From contig JAJPKP010000040.1 in assembly GCA_021323675.1 (NCBI GenBank), forward strand, positions 1-64,000: a stretch of DNA of 64,000 bases. Reading direction: 5' to 3'. The stretch comes from Pseudomonadota bacterium. Its GTDB lineage: Bacteria > Desulfobacterota > Binatia > Binatales > Binataceae. Shown in pieces: positions 1-8,846 of the stretch; position 1 is the stretch's first letter, and each line of letters begins with the position of its first letter. The translations under genes were made by a program, and so were the position numbers. The notes under the pieces were generated by a model. It was given only the letters and a program-made list of their open reading frames with translations, was not told where the DNA came from and made no database searches.

Positions 1-357
1 GCCGGCGGGTTCGTTCAACACGAACGTGCGGCGCGGATCGGCGAGCGACAGCAGCATCGTGGCGTACAGGTACTGGGCATCGGCGGGCGGATCCTTGCGC
101 ATGAAGATCGCGTCGAAGGCCTCGATCGGATAATCCGCGCCCTTGTCGGTTAGCCGGTAGTGCGGTGTGCCGCGCGCGACTTCGACGCGCCAGGCGTGCA
201 TCCGCGCGCGATGGCCGGCGGCATAGAGCTGGCGCAGTCCCAGGTAATAGATTTCATGGCCGCGCTTTTGTGCTTCGAGCATGAAGACAAAGGTGGTGTC
301 CTTGTCGACCAGCACGTTGTCGAGCGGGTCCATGATAAAGGCGAATTTGTACGCCAC
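1..357 (-). CDS. gshB: Glutathione synthetase, N-terminal part (cut by window edge)
   Basis: The 119 codons inside the window match the N-terminal substrate-binding domain of ATP-grasp glutathione synthetase, which joins gamma-glutamylcysteine and glycine in the cytoplasm. Visible hallmarks are an opening FIMDPLDNV, the FMLEAQKRGHE helix, and FMRKDPPADAQYLYAT followed by an LNEPAG-like segment, all typical of GshB. The start is GTG at 357, six bases after an AAGGAG Shine-Dalgarno sequence. The ATP-grasp catalytic half lies beyond base 1. It sits 60 bases after rsmE on the same strand and may be cotranscribed with prmA-rsmE. Identity is from recognised motifs; completeness cannot be judged. 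Confidence 0.88.
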   Translation of the reverse strand, partial: MAYKFAFIMDPLDNVLVDKDTTFVFMLEAQKRGHEIYYLGLRQLYAAGHRARMHAWRVEVARGTPHYRLTDKGADYPIEAFDAIFMRKDPPADAQYLYATMLLSLADPRRTFVLNEPAG

Positions 358-417
358 GCGCTTCTCCTTGACGGCTATGGGAGGCAACCCTCGCGCCTTC
401 TTTTCTGCTTGCGACAA

Positions 418-1146
418 TCAGGAACTTTGCCGATCGAGCGACTGCCGCGCAATCGCCAGCGCCGCAAGCGCGGCTGTCTCGCTTCTGAGCCGGTTGGGTC
501 CCAGTCCCACCGGCAGGAAACCAGCCGCGACCGCGGACTTAAGTTCGCCGGGGGTGAAATCGCCCTCCGGACCGGACGCGACCAGAATCGCCGAGGGGCG
601 CGCCCGCGCGATCGCTTCCATCATCGGCTCCGCTCCCGCCGAGCAGATCAATGCGAGCGTGTCGTGCGGCACGCTCTGAATCAAGGCGGCGAAGGGACGC
701 GGCTCCCGCACGAGCATCGGCGGCGCGGCGAGGCTCTGTTTCGATGCGGCAATGGCCAGCCGGCGCCATCGAGAGACCCGCTCGATGCCGGGAGTTTTGC
801 CGATGGTGCGAGCGCATACGATGGGCCACAGTTCGGTAGCGCCCAGTTCCGCCGCCTTTTCGACGATAAAATCCATCCGCGGACCCTTGACGATCGCGGC
901 TGCGACGATTGCCGGGGCGCACGCCTTCGCGGGCTCGACCGAGGTGACGTGAATCGATGCGCCAGCGCGATCGAACTGGCGGATCGTCCCCGAGTAGCGC
1001 ATTCCGGCTTCATCGATCAGGACTACGTCGTCGCCCGGCTGAAGACGCATCACATCGCGCATGTGATGACCCTCTTCGGCGTCAACGCGCGCAATTCCGG
1101 ATGCATCCGGAGGCGCGGCCAGTGCGAACCGGGGTGCCTGCTTCAT
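418..1146 (-). CDS. rsmE: 16S rRNA m3U1498 methyltransferase RsmE
   Basis: A protein of 242 residues, the usual RsmE length. It methylates N3 of U1498 of 16S rRNA in the 30S subunit. It has an N-terminal PUA-like region (EEGHHMRDVMRLQPGDDVVLID) followed by a SPOUT methyltransferase domain. The C-terminal knot carries ASGPEGDFTPGE and LGPNRLRSETAAL, the SAM-binding signatures of the family. The start chosen is ATG 1146, which overlaps the prmA stop as ATGA; an in-frame start 24 bases upstream would lie inside prmA and add eight unconserved residues. Translational coupling with prmA is likely. Confidence 0.93.
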   Translation of the reverse strand: MKQAPRFALAAPPDASGIARVDAEEGHHMRDVMRLQPGDDVVLIDEAGMRYSGTIRQFDRAGASIHVTSVEPAKACAPAIVAAAIVKGPRMDFIVEKAAELGATELWPIVCARTIGKTPGIERVSRWRRLAIAASKQSLAAPPMLVREPRPFAALIQSVPHDTLALICSAGAEPMMEAIARARPSAILVASGPEGDFTPGELKSAVAAGFLPVGLGPNRLRSETAALAALAIARQSLDRQSS

Positions 1147-2024
1147 CTTGCCATCACTATGGTAGCCCATCCGCGGCTTTGCGTGATCGCGACGGTTCGA
1201 AGCCGCCGATATGCGGGAAGGACGCGGCGTACCTCGCTCGCCAGAATTCCGCCCATCACCAGCCGTCCGTCCCGATTGAGCCGCTTTATCAGCTCGGGAG
1301 CCATCGCGATCAGGACATTGCTCAGGATGTTGGCGGCGATCAGGTCGAATTTTCCGCGGACCTTTTCGATGGGAGTGACGGAGAATCTAATCTTCCAATC
1401 CGCCGGGTTGAGGGCCGCATTCTCGCGTGCGTTGTCGAGCGCGGCGCGGTCGATGTCGATCGCCGTGACGCGCGCGCCCATCGATGCCATCGCAAAGGCC
1501 AGGATGCCCGATCCGGTGCCGACATCGAGCGCGGTTCGGATCGCCGGTTTCGCGGCGAATTGCGCCTCGATCGCGCGCATCGCTCCCGCGGTGGAAGGAT
1601 GATGCCCGGTGCCGAAGCCGAAGCCGGGGCTGATCGCGATGCTCACCCGTCCTGGCGTGATGTGCCTGTTCCATGGCGGCACCACCTGAAATTTCGCGCC
1701 GATGCGAAAGGGCTTGAATCGCTCCTGCCACATCGTAGCCCATCCCGGGTCGGCGATAGTGCGCGGCGCGGGTGAACTTCCCGCCAGAATGCCCGCCCTG
1801 TTCAGGGCTGCTTTAAGGGCGGATGTCGGCACGCGGCTTCGGCTGGGGAAATATGCCTCCAGCGTGACGACTTTGCGCGGCCTGCGACCGGGCTTGTCCA
1901 TCTCCGCCACGGCGCATCCGAGCGCGCCGCGGGAGATGAGCAGTCCCGCCGCTTCGTCGGCCATCGCGGCGCGCACCGCGAACATCGCCTTGGTAAACAC
2001 GCCTTTGTTTCGTTCGGCAGCCAT
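1143..2024 (-). CDS. prmA: Ribosomal protein L11 methyltransferase PrmA
   Basis: A Rossmann-fold SAM methyltransferase of 293 residues, the same length as E. coli PrmA, which trimethylates ribosomal protein L11. Motif I is LDVGTGSGILAFAMA; the preceding GFGFGTGHHPST segment and the ANILSN motif are diagnostic of PrmA. The open frame continues upstream to 2309, but that part overlaps the divergent phosphodiesterase gene and is unconserved. I therefore take ATG 2024, though ATG 1985 with an AAGG close upstream is possible. First gene of prmA-rsmE. Confidence 0.9.
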   Translation of the reverse strand: MAAERNKGVFTKAMFAVRAAMADEAAGLLISRGALGCAVAEMDKPGRRPRKVVTLEAYFPSRSRVPTSALKAALNRAGILAGSSPAPRTIADPGWATMWQERFKPFRIGAKFQVVPPWNRHITPGRVSIAISPGFGFGTGHHPSTAGAMRAIEAQFAAKPAIRTALDVGTGSGILAFAMASMGARVTAIDIDRAALDNARENAALNPADWKIRFSVTPIEKVRGKFDLIAANILSNVLIAMAPELIKRLNRDGRLVMGGILASEVRRVLPAYRRLRTVAITQSRGWATIVMAR

Positions 2025-2117
2025 CGGCTGGCAGAAGTATGTCTGTGGATAACAATCGCGCGCAATCGCGTTGCTCGCACGAACGCGCGCCGCGTAAGCT
2101 TCATTGCGGAAGTCGCG

Positions 2118-2846
2118 ATGATGAAGCGATCGATTCTGAACATCGCCCATCGAGGGGCCAGCGGAACTTTTCCGGAAAATACGATCGCCGCATTTCGCGG
2201 CGCGATCGACGCAGGCGCCGCGATGTGCGAGCTCGATGTGCAATTGTCGCGCGACCGCGCAATCGTGGTCATCCATGACGATACCGTCGATCGCACCACC
2301 GATGGGCACGGCGCGGTTGGCGACATGACGCTCGCCGAGTTGCAGGCGCTCGACGCCGGCGCGCGGTTTGCGGGCGTGTCCGGACGTGGCGAGCGCGTTC
2401 CGACGCTGGATGAGGTGTTTGCGGCGACGTCGGGCCGATGCGACCTCAATATCGAACTCAAGTCATCGGGATTCGAGGCCGAAGTGTATGCGCTGATGCG
2501 CAAGTGGGACGCCGCGGGTTCATCGATGGTATCGAGCTTCGATTGGAATGCGCTGGCCGCGATGCGCCGGCTCGACGCTTCCATCAAGATAGGCGTGCTT
2601 GCCGAAACCGAGGCTCCGCGGATGCTCGATGCGGCGCGGCGCCTTGCGGCATGGTCGATAAATCCGCGCCATGACATGGTCACGCCCGAGTTGTGCGAGC
2701 GCGCCCGTGCCCTGGGCCTGAAAGTGCTGGCGTGGACAGTGGATGAAGCCGACCGGATGCGCGGGCTAATCGGCTGCGGAGTTGACGGTATAATGACCAA
2801 TTATCCCGCCCGTCTGCGGGATGTGTTGAGCGAGGCGAGCAGCTAG
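2118..2846 (+). CDS. Glycerophosphodiester phosphodiesterase
   Basis: A TIM-barrel GDPD family enzyme of 242 residues that hydrolyses glycerophosphodiesters to glycerol-3-phosphate and an alcohol. Catalytic motifs are intact: HRGASGTFPENT near the N-terminus, CELDVQ, HDDTVDRTTDG and IELKS, ending with WTVDEADRMRGLIGCGVDGIMTNYP, the usual C-terminal signature. There is no signal peptide, so it is a cytoplasmic UgpQ-like form rather than periplasmic GlpQ. It is divergent from prmA and ends eight bases before dnaG, so the two are probably cotranscribed. The physiological substrate is not shown by the sequence. Confidence 0.9.
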   Translation: MMKRSILNIAHRGASGTFPENTIAAFRGAIDAGAAMCELDVQLSRDRAIVVIHDDTVDRTTDGHGAVGDMTLAELQALDAGARFAGVSGRGERVPTLDEVFAATSGRCDLNIELKSSGFEAEVYALMRKWDAAGSSMVSSFDWNALAAMRRLDASIKIGVLAETEAPRMLDAARRLAAWSINPRHDMVTPELCERARALGLKVLAWTVDEADRMRGLIGCGVDGIMTNYPARLRDVLSEASS

Positions 2847-2853
2847 GCGCGGG

Positions 2854-4626
2854 ATGACGATGGGGCGTTTCGGCGACGACAAGATCGAGGAAGTGCGGCA
2901 GCGCGCCGATATCGTTGAGATCATCGGCGCGCATGTGCGGCTTAAGCGCACGGGCCGCAACTTCGTGGGCCTCTGTCCGTTCCATCAGGAAAAAACGCCT
3001 TCGTTCTCGGTAAATCCGGAACGCGGGTTCTTCCACTGCTTTGGATGCAACACCGGCGGCACCGTCTTCAATTTCATCATGAAGATGGAAGGGCTCACCT
3101 TTCCGGAAGCGGTCCGCTCACTGGCGGATCGCTACGGAATCGATCTGCCCGAGCAGGAGTACAGCGGCGGACCGACCAGGTCCGAGCGCGACGCGATGTA
3201 CGCGGCGAATCAGGTCGCCGCCGACTTTTTCGAGCATGTGCTGTGGAAGACGCCCGACGGACAGCATCCCCGCGACTACCTCGAATCGCGCGGCATCGCA
3301 AAAGAGACCGCGCGCGCCTTCCGGCTCGGCTTCGCTCCCGCGCGGATCGCGTCGCTGGCGAAGGCGCTGGAGAAGCGGGGACTGCGCGAGGCGGGGATCA
3401 AGCTGGGGCTGGTCAGGCAGGACGCCGACGGGACGCGCGACATGTTTCGCGCGCGCGTGATGTTTCCGATCCGCGATACGCAGGGCAGGGTGGTGGCGTT
3501 TGGAGGACGGGTGCTCGACGATCGGCAGCCCAAGTACCTGAATTCGCCGGAATCTCCCCTTTATTCGAAGACGCGGACCATCTACGGCCTTTACGAAGGG
3601 CGATCGACGATCATCGCCAAGGATCGCGCGATCCTGGTCGAAGGATATGTCGATGCGATCATGCTGGCGCAGGCCGGCTTCAAGGAGGCTGTCGCCGGAT
3701 GCGGCACGGCTCTTACGGTCGAGCAACTGCGCGTGCTCGGGCGGCACACCAAGAACGTGATCGCGTGCTTCGACGGTGATGAGGCAGGGCGCAAGGCTTC
3801 GCTGCGCGCCCTTGAGATTTTCCTGCAGGCCGGGATGATCGGGCGCGGAATTTTCATCCCCTCGGGTTACGACCCTGACACCTTCATCCGCGATCGCGGC
3901 GCCCAAGCGTTCGCGGATCTTGCCGAGGGCGCCGAACTGCTAATCGACTATTTTCTTGCCGAGCAGGCCCGCGAGGCCGCCAAATCTCTGGAAGCCCGCG
4001 CCCGTGCTGCGGAACGGGTGGCGGAGATGCTCAAGCTCGTAACCAACAGCTTTGAGTTCGATCTGCTCGCGAGCCGCGCCGCCTCGGTGCTGGGAATTGG
4101 AGAAGAAGTGCTGAGAAGGGAGGGGCGCGCGCCCCGCCGGTTTCATCGCGAGGCTCCGCAGGCGCAGCCGCGCCCCGTGGCGCAGCCGGTGGATGCGGGC
4201 GCGCGGGCGGAGATAGGCCTCGTTTCCATAGCCCTGTTTCATCCCGAACTGCGATCTTTCATCGCGGAGTCGCGGGTCGGGGCGGACTTCGCGGATTCTG
4301 GTCTCGCGGCCGTGCTGAGCGAGATTTGCGCGAGCGAGGAGCCGCATGGCGCGATGCAGGCGTGGCTTGCCGAACGGATCACACCCGAGCAGCAATCGCA
4401 GTTGTCCGCAGCCGCGGTGGGACCGCTTATCGAAGATATCGACCACGCGCGAGTGCTGGTCGCGGACTATATCGCGGCGCTGGAACGCAGGCGCCGCCAG
4501 CGCGAAGTAGAGCAGCTAAGACGCGCGGCGGCGCAGGCCTCGATGGGAAGAGGGGGCGAAGATGAAGCCGCGCAGGCGGCCCAGGCGCTCATTTCGCTGC
4601 GCCGCGCCTCGGATTCCCGCCGATGA
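2854..4626 (+). CDS. dnaG: DNA primase DnaG
   Basis: Full-length primase (590 residues) that makes RNA primers at the replication fork. The CHC2 zinc finger is complete (C41, H44, C62, C65). The catalytic core has the TOPRIM motifs EGYVD near residue 264 and CFDGDEAGRKA near residues 304-314, with GRVLDDRQPKYLNSPES before them. The C-terminal 150 residues are helical and less conserved, as expected for the DnaB-interacting domain. In many bacteria rpoD follows dnaG; here a tRNA gene follows instead. The start could be ATG 2854 or ATG 2860. Confidence 0.96.
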   Translation: MTMGRFGDDKIEEVRQRADIVEIIGAHVRLKRTGRNFVGLCPFHQEKTPSFSVNPERGFFHCFGCNTGGTVFNFIMKMEGLTFPEAVRSLADRYGIDLPEQEYSGGPTRSERDAMYAANQVAADFFEHVLWKTPDGQHPRDYLESRGIAKETARAFRLGFAPARIASLAKALEKRGLREAGIKLGLVRQDADGTRDMFRARVMFPIRDTQGRVVAFGGRVLDDRQPKYLNSPESPLYSKTRTIYGLYEGRSTIIAKDRAILVEGYVDAIMLAQAGFKEAVAGCGTALTVEQLRVLGRHTKNVIACFDGDEAGRKASLRALEIFLQAGMIGRGIFIPSGYDPDTFIRDRGAQAFADLAEGAELLIDYFLAEQAREAAKSLEARARAAERVAEMLKLVTNSFEFDLLASRAASVLGIGEEVLRREGRAPRRFHREAPQAQPRPVAQPVDAGARAEIGLVSIALFHPELRSFIAESRVGADFADSGLAAVLSEICASEEPHGAMQAWLAERITPEQQSQLSAAAVGPLIEDIDHARVLVADYIAALERRRRQREVEQLRRAAAQASMGRGGEDEAAQAAQALISLRRASDSRR

Positions 4627-4714
4627 ATGCACAATTCTTGAACGATCGTTTGGGGACCCCTTAAAAACCCCCGCCCAAATTGGTAGCATCAGTTACTGCC
4701 TGATGAGTCCCGAA

Positions 4715-4789
4715 GGGCCCATAGCTCAGCCCGGTCAGAGCTGCCGGCTCATAACCGGCTGGTCCCAGGTTCAAATCCTGGTGGGCCCA
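4715..4789 (+). tRNA. tRNA-Ile2 (CAT anticodon, probable TilS substrate)
   Basis: A complete cloverleaf of 75 nt. The acceptor stem GGGCCCA pairs with TGGGCCC, the anticodon stem GCCGG/CCGGC encloses loop CTCATAA, and a T-arm loop TTCAAAT is present. Anticodon CAT can be Met or the lysidine-modified Ile2. The C4-G69 and C5-G68 acceptor pairs and the overall match to bacterial Ile2 genes favour Ile2. The 3' CCA is not encoded (the discriminator A is followed by CAT), unlike the other two tRNAs in this window. Confidence 0.85.
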
Positions 4790-4869
4790 CATCAGTACGA
4801 TTCCATTCATCTCACAACATTAACCTCACGCCGTGCCGGCGCGGCCGCGCGTGTACCAGGGAGGACGAA

Positions 4870-5595
4870 TTGCCAGAACAGATAGTCCGGCTGATGGATC
4901 TGCAGGTCCTTGATCGCCAGCTGCAGGAACTGGAACAGACGTTGGCGACGATCGCCGGAAAAGTCGAAACCCTGCGCGAACAGAATGCCAGCAACCAGGA
5001 AGAGCTGCAGCGCCTGACCGAAGAAGACCAGCAGGCCGCCGCCGCCCGCAAAAAGGCGGAAAAAGATCTGGCCGAAGGCGAAGCCAGAATCCGCAACAAG
5101 CGGATGAGGCTTAACATGGTGCGGACGGACAAGGAGCTTCAGGCGCTCACGCTCGAAGTCGAGTCCCTCAAGGAAACCAATCAGAGGCTCGAGACCGAAC
5201 TGCTTGCGATGATCGAATCGGCTGATCCGCGAGCGGCGCGAATCAAAGAGCTGGGAGAGCTGATTGCCAAAGGGCGCGCGGCTCTGGCCGAAGGCGAGAA
5301 GGAAATCGCCGCGCAGGTCGAAGAGCTGAAAACTTCGATTGCTTCCAAGCGTCGCGAACGCGACAAAGTCGCCTCTGAAGTTCAACCCAATCTCCTGCAG
5401 CGCTACAACACGCTCTTCACGCGCCGCCAGGGTATTGCGGTCGCGCTCGCCAAGGGTGGAAGCTGCATGGGATGCCGCCGGTTGCTGCCGCCGCAGTTGT
5501 TCAACGAGATCCAGAAACATCTTCAGATTCACTTCTGCCCGAACTGCCAGCGCATCCTGTACTTCGAAGAAAAGCCGGCTGAACAAGAGAGCTGA
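4870..5595 (+). CDS. Zinc-ribbon coiled-coil protein (C4-type, DUF164/CT398-like)
   Basis: A protein of 241 residues. About 180 residues form a long, highly charged antiparallel coiled coil (rich in E, K, Q and L), followed by a C4 zinc ribbon with C199-x2-C202 and C223-x2-C226. This is the architecture of the widespread PF02591 family. Its function is poorly defined; a nucleic-acid or secretion-chaperone role has been suggested for relatives. The start is TTG 4870 just after a GGGAGGAC ribosome-binding site; no better start fits. It lies between tRNA-Ile2 and rnpB, and many bacteria also keep this gene beside rnpB. Confidence 0.85.
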   Translation: MPEQIVRLMDLQVLDRQLQELEQTLATIAGKVETLREQNASNQEELQRLTEEDQQAAAARKKAEKDLAEGEARIRNKRMRLNMVRTDKELQALTLEVESLKETNQRLETELLAMIESADPRAARIKELGELIAKGRAALAEGEKEIAAQVEELKTSIASKRRERDKVASEVQPNLLQRYNTLFTRRQGIAVALAKGGSCMGCRRLLPPQLFNEIQKHLQIHFCPNCQRILYFEEKPAEQES

Positions 5596-5795
5596 CCCGG
5601 GCTGCTCTGGCGCGGAGCAGGTCCATTGCGACGCTCGAGGTGCTTGCGGCGTGCGTTACTGGCACGCGAAGCCGCCCCTGTCTTCACCGCTCGCCAGATC
5701 GCGAGAGGCGGATGCGCGCTCGCGCCGCCTCAATCTCGGGAGCCAATGACCATCTGATGCGGTTCCGGGCTCTGCGCGCGGCCGCACCGCGATGG

Positions 5796-5801
5796 TACAA
5801 T
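5796..5801 (+). promoter_or_regulatory. Candidate -10 element of the rnpB promoter (TACAAT)
   Basis: TACAAT lies seven to eight bases before the first base of the RNase P RNA P1 helix at 5809, the spacing expected between a sigma-70 -10 hexamer and the start site. No good -35 hexamer is visible 17 bases upstream, so the support is positional. The rest of 5596-5795 holds no convincing gene. Confidence 0.45.
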
Positions 5802-5808
5802 CCAGACT

Positions 5809-6152
5809 GCCGGAGTGAGCCGGGCGATCGCTTTCCGCAGGGAAAGAGGAAAGTCCGGGCTCCGCAGGGCAGGGTGGCCGCTAACGGCGGCGCGGAGCGA
5901 TCCGCGGAAAGTGGCACAGAAAACAGACCGCCCGAAAGGGTAAGGGTGAAATGGTGGAGTAAGAGCCCACCGGCGCGCGAGCGATCGCGTGCGCATGCCA
6001 AACCCCACCCGGAGCAAGACCAAATAGGAGGGTGAGCTGCCCGCTCATAATCCCTCGGGTATGGTCGCTGGAGCCGGCGAGCAATCGCCCGGCCTAGAGG
6101 AATGATCGCCACCCGCAAGGGCACAGAACCCGGCTTACAGGCTCACTCCGGC
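5809..6152 (+). ncRNA. rnpB: RNase P RNA (class A)
   Basis: The catalytic RNA that trims tRNA 5' leaders. The conserved 5' block (GAGGAAAGTCCGGGCTCC, then GGGCAGGGTG and CCGCTAACGGCGG) and the 3' block (AGAGGAATGATCGCCACC, ACAGAACCCGGCTTACAG) are both present. The ends are set by a 13-bp P1 helix: 5809-5821 pairs perfectly with 6140-6152. The length of about 344 nt fits class A. No T-rich terminator follows; the convergent ArsA-like gene ends 28 bases downstream. Confidence 0.96.
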
Positions 6153-6180
6153 ATCCCGGGAAAATCGAGCGATCGTGCGG

Positions 6181-7419
6181 TCAGTGCCGCGATGCGCTTC
6201 GATGCCGCCGCGGCGTGGCGGCGCGCGCGGCCTTTTCCAGCGATGCGACGAGGTCGCCCGCGTCCACGATGAAGCCGGCGATTCGCTTCAGCGCGCCAAG
6301 GTCGTGCATGCCGCCGATGCCGAGTTCGGGCGCTATCGCCAGCTTGATGTGCGCAGGCAGGTCGCTCGCAAACGCGCTCACCCGCGCAATCTCATCGAGC
6401 GCCCGCTCGCGATAACGAACGAGGCCGGTCATCACCGCACCGGCGCCGTCCTGCCGCGCGATATCGCCGGCGAATTCCTTTTCCAGGATTTGTATTTCAT
6501 CCAGATGCGCCAGCGCCGCGGTTGCGGACCCGTGCGAGGCTTCGAGCAAGGTCCGTTCGTCGAGGAAGCGATTGATTACGATTGCCGACAACCGAAGTCC
6601 ATCGGCCTTCATTTCCGCGATCAGCTCCTTGGCCTGGCTGAGCCGATCAGCCTCCGCCGTCGTCACCATCACGAAGCGGACCGCATCCGATCGCATCAGG
6701 GCTTCGGTCTTGCGCAGTTGATCGACCACCGCATCCACGCTCTCGGAAGCGGCCGCAAAGAAATCCGAAACGCTGGAAAGCACGCGGGTTCCCGCAAAGC
6801 GCTCGAGCTCGTGCACCACAAAGCGCGCGGCCTGGCTGGCAAGCTTGACGGCGAGCCGGCCGGCGGAAAGCGACGGCGTGAAAATCCATCGCGCCGTGCG
6901 GGAGTCGAGCAGATGCTTGAAGCGGGCGGGCGCTTCGAGGAACTCGAACGCATGCGCGGCGGGCGGAGTATCGACGATCTTCAGTTCGAACCCTCCCGAT
7001 TCATGCATATCGTAAAGCTGCTGCAGAGCGGCGAATGCCTCGGCACCCGCAAATTCGGCGGTGAGCCTTTCATAAAACGGATTTTCCAGGATGCGCTTGC
7101 GCGTGGCGGCATCCGGCGCGAACCGCTCCGCCATCATGTCCCATACGCCCTTCACGTCGAGCATCATCGCGGAAAGCCTGATTGATGGGTCCAGGCCGGC
7201 GGCGGCGAGATGGGCTCGCGACAGGCGCTGCGGGCGACCGCCCAGATGCTTCAGTCCGAGGGCGTCGCGCAGGCGCCTGGCCGGGTCAACGGTGATGAGC
7301 GCGGTGTCGAGGCGAGCGGCGGCACCAGCAACTCCGAGCGCTGCCGTAACGGTAGTCTTTCCGACTCCGCCGGTTCCAAGCAGGATCAGGATGGATCCCT
7401 TCTTTAGCAGCTCTTTCAC
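6181..7419 (-). CDS. ArsA/GET3-family ATPase
   Basis: A single-domain ArsA-type ATPase of 412 residues from GTG 7419 (an in-frame TTG at 7461 would add 14 unconserved residues). The deviant Walker A GTGGVGKTT, the TVDPARRLRDALG segment and DTPPAAHAFEFLEAP place it in the anion-transporting/GET3-like group of SIMIBI NTPases. No arsenic genes adjoin it, so an arsenite-pump role is unlikely; in related bacteria such proteins are paired or single and of unknown client. No membrane segment is seen. It converges on rnpB, and its upstream neighbour on the other strand is rmuC. Confidence 0.82.
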   Translation of the reverse strand: MKELLKKGSILILLGTGGVGKTTVTAALGVAGAAARLDTALITVDPARRLRDALGLKHLGGRPQRLSRAHLAAAGLDPSIRLSAMMLDVKGVWDMMAERFAPDAATRKRILENPFYERLTAEFAGAEAFAALQQLYDMHESGGFELKIVDTPPAAHAFEFLEAPARFKHLLDSRTARWIFTPSLSAGRLAVKLASQAARFVVHELERFAGTRVLSSVSDFFAAASESVDAVVDQLRKTEALMRSDAVRFVMVTTAEADRLSQAKELIAEMKADGLRLSAIVINRFLDERTLLEASHGSATAALAHLDEIQILEKEFAGDIARQDGAGAVMTGLVRYRERALDEIARVSAFASDLPAHIKLAIAPELGIGGMHDLGALKRIAGFIVDAGDLVASLEKAARAATPRRHRSASRH

Positions 7420-7529
7420 GACAAAGCGTCCGTTCGGGCCAAGATAGCAAGGGCTGTGCAAACGCGCATCGGCGGTGATTAGACCGGAACTTCCGGCGCA
7501 GCTAGAATTGACATCGAGGTCAGGGGCAG

Positions 7530-8786
7530 ATGGTGGCGGGGGCGACGGTGGCGATGGTCCTCGGGGCGGCTGCGGTTATCGGGATCGCGATTCTCCTGGT
7601 GGTCGCGGGCTCGCGCAGGAATTCGATAGATCGGTTCGGCGAAAAGCTCGACGCGATCGCGCGCGAGATGGACTTCAAGTTCACCCGCGCGGCGGCCGAC
7701 ATGGCCGAGCGGCTCAGCGAAACCAGGGGTGAACTGCGCCAGGAGACCGCCGACCGCATCGGGCAGGGAATCCTCGGGCTCAAGAATGAAATCGAACGCC
7801 AGCTCAAGGCCGGCCGTGAGGAGCAGGCCGGCGGCCTCAAGCTGGAAATAGCCGCGCTCACGTCGGAGATGCGCCGGGGGCTCGAATCGGTGCGATCCGA
7901 AATCGACCGCAAGCTCCTCGCGATCACCAACCAGGTACAGGACAAGCTCGACCAGAATATCAAGGAAGGGTTCGCGCAGTTCGAAAAAGTTCAGCAGCAT
8001 CTGCTTGCCGCCGAAGAGCAGTTGCGCAACGTCGGCGCGATCGGCGCTTCGATTAACGATCTCAACAACCTGCTCAAGATGCCGCATTTGCGCGGCAAGT
8101 TCGGCGAGGCCAGCCTGGAGCGGCTGCTGCAGGATTTTCTGCCGGCGCATATGTACGAGCTGCAGGCATCGCCCGGAGTGAACGTGCCGGGACGCGCGGA
8201 CGCGATCGTGAAGTTTCCCGAGCGCAACCTGCCCATCGACGCGAAGTTTCCCCGCGAGCAGGTGCTGCCCCTGTTCAGCAGCAGCGATCCCGGCGCGCTG
8301 GAGCAGGCCCGCACCGAGTTCGCGCGAGTGATGAAGGAGCAGGCCCGGCGCATCGCCGCTTACATCCGCCCGGAGAGCGGCACCACCGACATGGCGCTGA
8401 TGTACCTGCCCAGTGAAACGCTCTACATGGAAGCGGTTCTCAACGGCGACCTCAGCGAGTTCCTGAACAAGATGCGCGTGTTTGCGGTTTCGCCCAACAC
8501 CTTGATCATCACGCTTCAATCGATCCAGATGGTCTTCAAAATGTACGAGTTCGCAAAGAGTTACGAACGCGCCACCGAGGAGCTGAAGAAAGCGCAGACC
8601 GCGTTCGGTTACTTCGAGGATCGGTTCGAGGATATCGGCAAATCGCTCGGCAAGGCGCAGCAGGCCTACGAAATCGCGCGCGGGCATCTGACGAAGTACC
8701 GCAACCAGGTGGTGAACCTCACCGGCGAACCTGTTCCTGAACTGGAAGGCCCGCCAATCGCAATCGCGGGCGGCAAAGGCAAATAA
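7530..8786 (+). CDS. rmuC: DNA recombination protein RmuC
   Basis: A protein of 418 residues with one N-terminal membrane segment (residues 4-27), then about 150 residues of coiled coil, then the RmuC nuclease-like core. Core signatures include GKFGEASLERLLQDFL, PGRADAIVKFPERNLPIDAKFP and MALMYLPSETLYMEAV. RmuC limits inversions at short repeats and is a PD-(D/E)XK-related protein. The acidic and lysine residues of the fold (DAIVKFP, IDAKFP) are kept. It runs divergently from the ArsA-like gene. Confidence 0.93.
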   Translation: MVAGATVAMVLGAAAVIGIAILLVVAGSRRNSIDRFGEKLDAIAREMDFKFTRAAADMAERLSETRGELRQETADRIGQGILGLKNEIERQLKAGREEQAGGLKLEIAALTSEMRRGLESVRSEIDRKLLAITNQVQDKLDQNIKEGFAQFEKVQQHLLAAEEQLRNVGAIGASINDLNNLLKMPHLRGKFGEASLERLLQDFLPAHMYELQASPGVNVPGRADAIVKFPERNLPIDAKFPREQVLPLFSSSDPGALEQARTEFARVMKEQARRIAAYIRPESGTTDMALMYLPSETLYMEAVLNGDLSEFLNKMRVFAVSPNTLIITLQSIQMVFKMYEFAKSYERATEELKKAQTAFGYFEDRFEDIGKSLGKAQQAYEIARGHLTKYRNQVVNLTGEPVPELEGPPIAIAGGKGK

Positions 8787-8846
8787 AAATTTCAATCGCC
8801 GCGGCGGAAACGCCGAATCGCCGCCTCGGAATAAGGAGGCTGGGCG

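Noticed and set aside
160..1602. A 480-codon plus-strand open frame across gshB, rsmE and prmA
   Set aside because: It is antisense to three well-identified genes, is extremely arginine-rich with no motifs, and results from the high GC content.
4700..4730. CTGATGAG followed by a GAA-containing hairpin just before tRNA-Ile2, resembling a hammerhead ribozyme core
   Set aside because: The conserved GAAA after stem II and the cleavage-site partner strand are missing, and the segment runs into the tRNA acceptor stem.
4715..4789. Reading the CAT tRNA as elongator or initiator Met
   Set aside because: The acceptor stem with C4-G69 and C5-G68 fits Ile2 better and the initiator C1-A72 mismatch is absent, although Met cannot be fully excluded by eye.
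8795..8846. A short GC hairpin between the convergent rmuC and acyltransferase genes
   Set aside because: The stem is only five bases with no T-run, too weak to call a terminator.
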